From NCBI GenBank assembly GCA_023145935.1, contig JAGLDB010000152.1, positions 1 through 5,135 on the forward strand: 5,135 bases of DNA, written 5' to 3'. This DNA is from Candidatus Sabulitectum sp. (GTDB taxonomy: Bacteria; Fermentibacterota; Fermentibacteria; Fermentibacterales; Fermentibacteraceae). Both the position numbers and the translations under genes were made by a program. Of this stretch, positions 1 through 5,135 are shown in pieces; positions within the stretch are counted from its first letter, which is position 1, and every line of letters starts with the position of its first letter. Under the pieces are notes generated by a model, which saw only the letters and a list, made by a program, of their open reading frames with translations, was not told the origin of the DNA and did not search any database.

Positions 1-251
1 TAACTGTTGAGGTTGATGGTGTGCATCCTGCAGACAATGTGGAGCAGGTAAACATTGGTGCCGAGTACTGGTACAACAATATGATCGCCCTCAGGGGCGG
101 ATATCGCGTTAATACAGACGAAGAGGGTCTTTCAGCCGGTGCCGGTTTCCGCGTACCTATGGGTGAAAAGGCTCTGACTCTTGATTACGCATATCAGGAT
201 TTCAACAGACTGGAAATGGTTCACCGTGCCAGTCTCGGGTTTGCATTTTAG
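1..251 (+). CDS. PorV/PorQ-type outer-membrane barrel protein, C-terminal fragment
   Basis: The gene enters from the left edge; the frame is open from base 3 and ends at TAG 249-251, leaving 82 residues. What is visible is an alternating beta-barrel pattern with the phrases GAEYWYNNMIALRGGYRVN, LSAGAGFRVP and LDYAYQDF, ending VHRASLGFAF. These are characteristic of the last strands of PorV/PorQ-type (UPF0164-like) proteins, where strand pairs such as 'GAEYW..n.iaLRgGY' and 'lDYAy.df..l...HR.SLgf.F' recur. The terminal Phe is the usual outer-membrane insertion signal of barrel proteins. In Bacteroidetes, PorV is the outer-membrane shuttle of the type IX secretion system, but the family is broad in candidate phyla and 82 residues cannot separate PorV from its paralogues. 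The GTG at 21 is internal and is not the start. The next gene follows after 53 nt. Confidence 0.8.
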   Translation, partial: TVEVDGVHPADNVEQVNIGAEYWYNNMIALRGGYRVNTDEEGLSAGAGFRVPMGEKALTLDYAYQDFNRLEMVHRASLGFAF

Positions 252-267
252 AGTAGCTGAATAAACC

Positions 268-285
268 GGAGGGGTTTTCCCTTCC
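268..285 (+). repeat. Small GC-rich hairpin between genes 1 and 2
   Basis: GGAGGGG (268-274) pairs with CCCTTCC (279-285) around a TTTT loop, giving a 7-bp stem with one G-U pair. It lies 17 nt after the stop of the barrel gene and 19 nt before the next ATG. No T-run follows the stem, so it is not a standard intrinsic terminator. It could protect a 3' end, attenuate transcription or influence initiation of the following gene, or it could be chance. The hairpin is read directly; any role is inference. Confidence 0.35.
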
Positions 286-293
286 CGATTCTC

Positions 294-299
294 GAAAGG
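294..299 (+). promoter_or_regulatory. Ribosome binding site of the first GWxTD gene
   Basis: GAAAGG lies 5 nt before ATG 305, a moderate Shine-Dalgarno match. The codon immediately upstream of the ATG in frame is TGA (302-304), so translation cannot begin further upstream. This supports 305 as the start. Confidence 0.5.
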
Positions 300-304
300 T
301 TTGA

Positions 305-1459
305 ATGACACTGACTGCGATACTTGCTACGCTTGCTCTGACAGGGTTCAGCTTCAGCTGGAGTTCTCTTCCTGCCGGGTCCGGTACAACCGGGTCTGTG
401 GAGGTAACAGTACTCATTCCTGAGGATGATCTTCTTGCGGTAAGTTCTGACGGCGGCTTCACGGTCTTTTACGAGATCACAGCCACCATCAACGGTGAAG
501 GTTTTCTTCGCCGGAGTAACAGGATCACAGACGGTTCTTTCCCAATCAGTGAATTGCTCATATTCAACTCACTTGAATCAGGTAGTCACACAGTTGCTGT
601 TACCTTGAAAGACCTTGAGTCCGGGGCGGCGATCCGTCAGGAGGAAGAGATTTTTATCGACACCTCCAACGGTTCTCTATGGTCAAGTGGAGGTGTCAGG
701 ATTACTCCTGATGGCTTCGTCAGGGCTAACGGCTATGTGACTCTTTCCTGGAATGTTTACATTCCGGAAACAGAAGAAGTACCATCCGGTGCTTATGCCC
801 TTCTTGACAGAACCACTGATGTGGTAAGAGAGGGCTGGCTTACTGCTGATAATAGTGTTGAAGGTGTGGTTTACTACTCTGTTGATGTTGCTCTTAACGG
901 CATTGAGAAGGGCAGGTACAGATTTACTGTGGCTGCTCTTCAAGGTGCCGATGTGGTTGCATCTTCTTCTACTTCTCTTGGGGTTCTTGAAGCATGGGAC
1001 ATATGGGGCGACGATTCTGACGAGACAATGTCTCTTATCAGACCAATCGCCACAGGCCATGAACTAAGAGAGCTTGAGAGAGCAGGGGGAATGGGAGACA
1101 GGAATTCCGTAATGGCCGATTTCTGGACGAGACGGGACCCTAATCCAGCCACAAGAGAGAACGAATACCTCGATGATTACCTGCTCCGACTGGACAGGAT
1201 ATCAAGAGATTTCTCTACCACGGGAGTTCGTGGTATCAACACTGACAGAGGAGTTATCTATGCAAAGATGGGAGAACCTGATGTTATTCAGGATTTTCCG
1301 TTTGAGCTTGATTACCGCCCTTACATAATATGGGACTACTTCACACCATTCCTCACTATTACTTTCGTAGATCAGGACGGATACGGATTTTACGAAATGG
1401 TAGAGGGCTGGGATGTTGTGGACAGAGCATTCAATTCCAGAGAGGAGTGGTCACTATGA
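305..1459 (+). CDS. GWxTD-domain protein with degenerate signature (first of a pair)
   Basis: This is a 384-residue exported protein. Residues 1 to about 20 form a hydrophobic signal-like segment with no Lys or Arg. Two beta-sandwich-like regions follow; each ends in the 'x-G-x-Y/H-x-(hydrophobic)-x-V' pattern usual before GWxTD domains (around residues 93-104 and 203-212). The C-terminal GWxTD domain (about 265-375) has FWTRRDPNPATRENEY (273-288), then GINTDRG (310-316), MGEPD (322-326), RPYIIWDYF (338-346) and FVDQDGYGFYEM. The signature Trp is Ile311, while Thr313 and Asp314 are kept. The protein has no cysteine. GWxTD proteins occur in many Gram-negative phyla near envelope genes, and their biochemical function is not established. 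An in-frame TGA directly before ATG 305 fixes the upstream limit of the start. The stop overlaps the start of the next GWxTD gene by 4 nt (ATGA). Family assignment is strong; function is unknown. Confidence 0.85.
   Translation: MTLTAILATLALTGFSFSWSSLPAGSGTTGSVEVTVLIPEDDLLAVSSDGGFTVFYEITATINGEGFLRRSNRITDGSFPISELLIFNSLESGSHTVAVTLKDLESGAAIRQEEEIFIDTSNGSLWSSGGVRITPDGFVRANGYVTLSWNVYIPETEEVPSGAYALLDRTTDVVREGWLTADNSVEGVVYYSVDVALNGIEKGRYRFTVAALQGADVVASSSTSLGVLEAWDIWGDDSDETMSLIRPIATGHELRELERAGGMGDRNSVMADFWTRRDPNPATRENEYLDDYLLRLDRISRDFSTTGVRGINTDRGVIYAKMGEPDVIQDFPFELDYRPYIIWDYFTPFLTITFVDQDGYGFYEMVEGWDVVDRAFNSREEWSL
1442..1447 (+). promoter_or_regulatory. Ribosome binding site of the second GWxTD gene, inside the first
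   Basis: GAGGAG sits 8 nt before ATG 1456, within the last codons of the upstream gene. It decides the start of the second GWxTD gene: the frame is open back to an ATG at 1330, but that start would overlap the first gene by 130 nt and would place a 42-residue non-hydrophobic extension before the signal peptide. Confidence 0.75.
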
Positions 1460-2781
1460 CCGGAACCACAACCGTACTTCTTCTGATACTTGCGTTTTCT
1501 GCGGCAGCTTCAGGGTTGGCTACTGTAAGTGAGGGCAATTTGCAATTTGCCATTGATACTGCAGTTTTCAATATTGGAGCTGGAGATACACTGCTTCTTG
1601 AGGTTTATCAGGAAGTGGATGTTGCACAGTTCTCCTTTGATTCAGATGGGATGTGTCTCTTTACAACAGAGATAACTCTTTCATCCTCTGCCGGTGATAC
1701 TCTGGCCTGGGACATCTGGAACACTCCTCTGGAGTGGAGAGAAAGTGGTAGCGTTGTTAACTGCGGGCTTCTGCCGGTTCTTGAAGGAGACTGGACTCTT
1801 TCAGTACGCATGACTGATGTGGCTAACGGGATGCAGGGCATTGCCGCACGGCAGCTCTCTGTTGAATATCCTGAACATTTTAGCGATGTTGAATTGGCCA
1901 GAACCATCATGCCTGCAACAGAGGGTTCAGTAAATACGCTGCTTAAGGGAAACATGATTGTTTTTCCTGCAGCATCTACCAGATTTTCCATACCTGGAGA
2001 GAGCATGATCTATACCTATCAGGAACTGTATTCCCTTGGAGGAGCAGATATCTTGAGGTACAGCAAATTGCTTGATTCAGAGAGTGTTCCTGTGTTTGCC
2101 AGACCACCGGATGCAATATCTGTTCCCAGCGGAATGGAAACTATTGCTCTGATCGACAGTCTGGATCTTACGGTTGTAAGAGAGCCCGGGCTTTACAGCC
2201 TGTCCATCACTTACACCATGAATGGAGACACCATAGGTACAGTTACCAAACCTATGGTTGTGGAAGTTTTTATTCCAGCGGCTTCAACCCCTGCAGTAAA
2301 TGATTTTACCACAAGGGAACTTGAAGGCTTTTCCATTCTGCTGGCACAGGAAGCGGGTGTTCTTTACCACAGGCTGGACGAAGACGCGCGAACTCTGTAC
2401 TACGATAACTACTGGAACGCTCGTCCCGGAGAACACGCCGGTTATCTGGATAGATACAGGGTTGTGGGTAGAAGGTATCCATCTCTCGGCAAAGAAGGTT
2501 GGGAGACGGACATGGGGAGGGTGTACCTGATATTCGGTGAACCCGATGAAGTGGAAGCAGATCCTTTCAGTACAACGCAGGCACCGTATGAGATCTGGTA
2601 TTTCTACGATGCGGAGCAGGAGAGTTTTGTTTTCGCCGATCTGATGGGAAATGGGGATTTCATCCAGATATTTTCCTCAGTAGAGGGTGAAGTCAGCTAC
2701 CCTAACTGGCAGAGCATGCTGCAGAATGTCAACAGCGGTGGAAGAACCGGTCTTGACCCTCTGGATTCTCCAGATGAGTAA
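1456..2781 (+). CDS. GWxTD-domain protein with canonical signature (second of a pair)
   Basis: This is a 441-residue exported protein. The start at 1456 is chosen for the GAGGAG site, the ATGA overlap with the preceding stop, and the signal peptide it exposes: residues 1-20 are a hydrophobic stretch ending SAAASG, again with no positive charge near the N terminus. Two beta-rich domains follow (about 25-140 and 165-270), containing the family-like 'GDWTLSVRMTD' (111-121) and 'PGLYSLSITY' (244-253). The C-terminal GWxTD domain (about 290-415) has GWETDMGRVYLIFGEPDE (348-365), APYEIWYFYD (376-385) and FVFADLMGNGDF, all close to the family consensus. The preceding segment, YYDNYWNARPGEHAGYLDRY (315-334), keeps the aromatic and Arg frame but lacks the usual Asp-Pro-x-Pro found in the neighbour. 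Two cysteines (67 and 103) could form a disulfide. Function is unknown. Co-translation with the first paralogue suggests that the two act together. Confidence 0.88.
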   Translation: MTGTTTVLLLILAFSAAASGLATVSEGNLQFAIDTAVFNIGAGDTLLLEVYQEVDVAQFSFDSDGMCLFTTEITLSSSAGDTLAWDIWNTPLEWRESGSVVNCGLLPVLEGDWTLSVRMTDVANGMQGIAARQLSVEYPEHFSDVELARTIMPATEGSVNTLLKGNMIVFPAASTRFSIPGESMIYTYQELYSLGGADILRYSKLLDSESVPVFARPPDAISVPSGMETIALIDSLDLTVVREPGLYSLSITYTMNGDTIGTVTKPMVVEVFIPAASTPAVNDFTTRELEGFSILLAQEAGVLYHRLDEDARTLYYDNYWNARPGEHAGYLDRYRVVGRRYPSLGKEGWETDMGRVYLIFGEPDEVEADPFSTTQAPYEIWYFYDAEQESFVFADLMGNGDFIQIFSSVEGEVSYPNWQSMLQNVNSGGRTGLDPLDSPDE

Positions 2782-2887
2782 TTCCAGCATGACCTGCCGA
2801 AAATTGTTTAAAGCGCACCGGTTTCCAATATCCGGTGTAGAAAATAGATACGAAGTAACAAAGAAACCTAGTTACGAGGAGGTTCAA
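2782..2887 (+). promoter_or_regulatory. Leader region of the large secreted protein, with two inverted repeats
   Basis: This 106-nt gap is the largest in the window, so it is the likeliest place for a promoter or a terminator. CACCGG (2816-2821) and CCGGTG (2832-2837) form a perfect 6-bp stem with a 10-nt loop, extendable by a G-U pair. GTAAC (2855-2859) and GTTAC (2871-2875) form a 5-bp stem ending just before the ribosome binding site. Neither stem is followed by a T-run. No convincing -35/-10 pair, nor a Bacteroidetes-type TAnnTTTG box, can be identified. The repeats are read directly; regulation is inference. Confidence 0.35.
2877..2882 (+). promoter_or_regulatory. Strong ribosome binding site of the large secreted protein
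   Basis: AGGAGG lies 5 nt before ATG 2888 and is the best Shine-Dalgarno match in the window. It is followed by a reading frame that begins with a textbook signal peptide, so it confirms the start and suggests a well-translated product. Confidence 0.85.
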
Positions 2888-5135
2888 ATGAACACATTTT
2901 CAGGAAAAGGGAGGGTTGGTCTACTGGCCGTCTTCGCTGTTCTCCTGATGCCGCTCCTCGGTATTGGCACAGCCTCAGCAATTGAGGTGAACGATCAGGT
3001 CACAGTGCTGGTACCTGATCTTCAGCAGTTCACACAGGGACCAGCTGAGCAGATGTTCACCTGTCGTGCCATTACCGACCATGCTATCTGGCTGGTTCAG
3101 AACACCAGCGGAGTTAACGGTCAGGGCGGATATCCGGATTCAACCTTTACACCCAAAGTTGTCTGGGGCCCCGATCTGACAGACAACATGGTGGCATCCG
3201 CCGATTTCGATGCACTCACTGCATCGTTCGAGAGCGATGTATGGGGAACTGTTACAGCAGATTACGGAGTGCCTACAGATATAAACAACGACGGAAAAGT
3301 GGTTGTTATTCTGGCTTCGATCCCCACCAAGTTTGATGCTGGTGGAGGAACTAACTCTGCCCGGAACACCATGTACTATGTCGATGCTGCTTTCAACGAG
3401 ATCGAGGGCGTTGCCATGGAAGTTTTCTACCTGAACATTCATCCATGGAGTACCGCACCGGCTGCCATGCCAGGTGCAGTTGAAATGAGAAAGTTCAGTC
3501 TGGCCAATGGCCTTGCGACCCTCAGCCTTCAGTCTGTTCAGGCAGATGAGGAACCATGGCTGGTCCGCGGGCTTGCACAGGTTATGCAGTACAGAGTATT
3601 TGGCTTTACTCAGACTACCGTGGGAAGCCACGGTATCTACGAGCTTATGAAGGAATTCAGGAAAGCTCCTTATATCGAGCTTACAAGCGTTACCGCTGGT
3701 AGTGGTAAGGTTGATTATGCTCCTGGTAGAGGCCAGCAGTTCCTCTGGTTAATGTATCTTGCTCAGCGTGAAGGTGACAGTATTATCACCACAGTGGCAC
3801 AGGATACAGAGAACAGCGGAATGCTTTCCATTGCTCTTGCGATTAACCCGTCTGCCGATGTAGAGACCGCTGTGAACGATATTATCGTTCCTATCTACTT
3901 CGACTGGATGGTTTGCAACCTGCACAACGATTTCCGCAGTAATTTTGGTGATGGAATCTACATGTATGATTTCCTTGCAGGAACTACTCAGGAAGAATGG
4001 GCTCATGCAGGTATGAGTTCGGCATTTACAGGTACTTTTAACTCTTTCCCTATTGAGGGATGGGTTTCCGGCGTAGGTGCTGCCCTTAAGGGCCCAGCCT
4101 GGGCAACACAGTACTGCCGTTTCAAAGACTACGACCAGGACTGGGTGACACATCTGAATGGTCAGTACACAGACGGCAGAGGTGCCAATGGTGCGATCAA
4201 TTCCAGATGGGACGCCCTTGTGGTTACTTGTGATGACGAAGCAGGAGAGTTCATTTCTGTCGAACCTTTGACATTCGATGAACTTTACAACTCTTCATTC
4301 ACAATCACTGGTGCCAACACCTACCTTGTTATTACAAATAACAACCCAGGTGGTGCTGCCGGTATGAGGTACTACATCTCCAATGATGAAACAGTACCTG
4401 AAACTGAGACCGCTTTTCATCAGAACAGTTTGATCTCTCAGTACATAACAGTATACACAGCTCTTGTTGATACAGATAACGATGAGCTTGAGGGATACGA
4501 CTGGGTTGGCCCTATTTTCAAGGCCGAGCATCTTCAGACAGATTCTGTTCTGAATATGAAGATGGTAAGCTTCTACGGCGATGTCTGGACTGGTATTTTC
4601 ACTGCATGGGCAAGTGGAAACTATGAAATAGCCTTTACCGGCTACGATAGCACAGGACATGCTGTTGAAGCTCTCAGAGAGGTTGCTGTGGGCTTTGCCG
4701 ACACCGATCTTACCCTTGAGATCGTTAATATTCGTCTTGATGTTCCAAAAGGTGGAGCACCAAGTGGAAGTATGATCTCTCTTGCAGAGACCGGAACACT
4801 GGGCCTTGCAATTGAATCAAGTGCTTCCATACAGAATGTTCGTGGCCGCATGACTGGAATTATTGCCGGACCGGTATCAATTCCAGCAGTTACAGGTACA
4901 CTTTCTTTTGCAAGCACAACCAACGCCGCTTCCGTGTATCGCTACACGAATGAAGGCTGGGTTATGCTTGACAGCTGGTTGCAGGGTGGACGGATATCTG
5001 CTACAGTTGAAGAGGGTGGAATTTACGCACTGGGCGAGGGAATCGGTGTTTTCGCACCTGAGATCCCGGCACAGCTCGTTCTTGGCGCCAATGCCCCCAA
5101 CCCATTCGTAGCACAGACAGCAATAAGCTTCGGCC
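2888..5135 (+). CDS. Secreted metallopeptidase-like protein without zinc motif, with C-terminal sorting domain (3' end cut)
   Basis: The frame is open from ATG 2888 to the window edge (749 codons). Residues 1-31 are a signal peptide: K7 and R9, a hydrophobic core, and ASA before a likely cut after Ala31. Residues about 35-425 follow the layout of secreted M30/M6-type metallopeptidases: AIWLVQN, a DINNDGKV loop (131-138) before a beta strand, MEVFYLN (177-183), DEEPWL (220-225), DYAPGRGQQFLWLMYL (276-291) and a late FDW segment (338-340). The catalytic elements are altered: ANGLAT (206-211) stands where AHEFQH is expected, and WLVRGL (224-229) where WLNEGL is expected. No HExxH occurs anywhere. 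Beta-rich regions follow, including D528-E533 (DTDNDE) and a YRYTNEGWVML module (about 682-715). The visible end, from Pro724, matches a T9SS-like/FlgD-type sorting domain (NAPNPF, 735-740). Four cysteines (59, 343, 410, 448) may pair. The protein is probably a non-catalytic cell-surface or secreted protein; the peptidase kinship is judged by eye and is moderate. Confidence 0.7.
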   Translation, partial: MNTFSGKGRVGLLAVFAVLLMPLLGIGTASAIEVNDQVTVLVPDLQQFTQGPAEQMFTCRAITDHAIWLVQNTSGVNGQGGYPDSTFTPKVVWGPDLTDNMVASADFDALTASFESDVWGTVTADYGVPTDINNDGKVVVILASIPTKFDAGGGTNSARNTMYYVDAAFNEIEGVAMEVFYLNIHPWSTAPAAMPGAVEMRKFSLANGLATLSLQSVQADEEPWLVRGLAQVMQYRVFGFTQTTVGSHGIYELMKEFRKAPYIELTSVTAGSGKVDYAPGRGQQFLWLMYLAQREGDSIITTVAQDTENSGMLSIALAINPSADVETAVNDIIVPIYFDWMVCNLHNDFRSNFGDGIYMYDFLAGTTQEEWAHAGMSSAFTGTFNSFPIEGWVSGVGAALKGPAWATQYCRFKDYDQDWVTHLNGQYTDGRGANGAINSRWDALVVTCDDEAGEFISVEPLTFDELYNSSFTITGANTYLVITNNNPGGAAGMRYYISNDETVPETETAFHQNSLISQYITVYTALVDTDNDELEGYDWVGPIFKAEHLQTDSVLNMKMVSFYGDVWTGIFTAWASGNYEIAFTGYDSTGHAVEALREVAVGFADTDLTLEIVNIRLDVPKGGAPSGSMISLAETGTLGLAIESSASIQNVRGRMTGIIAGPVSIPAVTGTLSFASTTNAASVYRYTNEGWVMLDSWLQGGRISATVEEGGIYALGEGIGVFAPEIPAQLVLGANAPNPFVAQTAISFG
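5057..5135 (+). other. Start of Por-type C-terminal sorting domain (truncated by window)
   Basis: Residues 724-749 of the large secreted protein read P-E-I-P-A-Q-L-V-L-G-A-N-A-P-N-P-F, then V-A-Q-T-A-I-S-F-G. This fits the pattern 'P..f.L..N.PNPFn..T.I.f.lp' that opens the type A T9SS sorting domain and the related FlgD-like Ig domain at the C terminus of secreted proteins in FCB-group and candidate-phylum bacteria. Such a domain usually runs 70-90 residues, so about 50-60 codons should remain beyond the window. It directs or anchors the protein outside the outer membrane where a type IX system exists. Confidence 0.75.

Noticed and set aside
683..1152. Overlapping open frames on both strands inside the first GWxTD gene
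   Set aside because: The sense frame contains a continuous family-consistent protein. The alternatives are short, lack start signals and look like shadow translations.
1330..1455. Upstream in-frame extension of the second GWxTD gene to an ATG at 1330
   Set aside because: It would overlap the first GWxTD gene by 130 nt, has no clear ribosome binding site, and would bury the hydrophobic signal peptide behind 42 residues. The start at 1456 has GAGGAG and an ATGA coupling.
2804..2831. Possible sigma-70 promoter (TTGTTT and CAATAT, 16-nt spacing) before the large gene
   Set aside because: The -10 match is poor, and the element overlaps the inverted repeat. The promoter consensus of the host lineage is unknown.
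3140..3631. 163-codon open frame on the minus strand
   Set aside because: It lies wholly inside the large + strand gene. Its translation is rich in Cys, His and Ser, with no recognisable domain, which is typical of an antisense shadow.
3626..3643. SHGIYE (247-252) as a possible shifted zinc motif in the large protein
   Set aside because: His248 and Glu252 are not spaced as HExxH, and the segment lies after the region where the catalytic helix is expected.
3749..4923. Three further minus-strand open frames of 93-134 codons
   Set aside because: All are antisense to the large secreted-protein gene, which has an intact signal peptide, strong ribosome binding site and sorting motif. None shows its own domain or start signal.

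Overview
The window holds four genes, all on the + strand and packed head to tail. All four encode exported or envelope proteins, and no minus-strand gene, RNA gene, CRISPR array or mobile element is supported. The gene families are: the end of a PorV/PorQ-type outer-membrane barrel protein, two GWxTD-domain proteins, and a large secreted protein ending in a Por-type (T9SS-like) C-terminal sorting motif. This combination is typical of the Fibrobacteres-Chlorobi-Bacteroidetes superphylum and neighbouring candidate phyla such as WOR-3, Cloacimonetes, Fermentibacteria, Eisenbacteria and Latescibacteria. The exact phylum cannot be fixed from 5 kb; an uncultured member of such a lineage is my best guess.

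Layout. Positions 1-251 are the last 82 codons of an outer-membrane barrel protein of PorV/PorQ type. After a 53-nt gap containing a small GC-rich hairpin, a first GWxTD protein (305-1459, 384 aa) is followed by a second (1456-2781, 441 aa). The pair shares an ATGA start/stop overlap, so they are probably translationally coupled. The two proteins are divergent paralogues with complementary losses: the first lacks the signature Trp of GWxTD, and the second lacks the Asp-Pro-x-Pro-rich segment before it. After a 106-nt gap with two small inverted repeats and a strong AGGAGG ribosome binding site, a large reading frame starts at 2888 and runs off the window (at least 749 codons).

The fourth gene is the most interesting. 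It has a clear signal peptide, a region laid out like secreted M30/M6-type zinc metallopeptidases, beta-rich modules, and the beginning of a C-terminal sorting domain. At the places where the zinc ligands should be, the sequence is changed: the expected AHEFQH-like segment reads ANGLAT, and the expected WLNEGL reads WLVRGL. No HExxH motif occurs anywhere in the visible protein. It therefore looks like a retained, non-catalytic member of a metallopeptidase family that is exported to the cell surface.

Taken together, the window looks like a cell-envelope/secretion neighbourhood: a barrel protein of the family that includes the T9SS shuttle PorV, two periplasmic or surface GWxTD proteins of unknown function, and a probable sorting-domain cargo. 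A functional link between them is inferred from adjacency and is not shown by the sequence.
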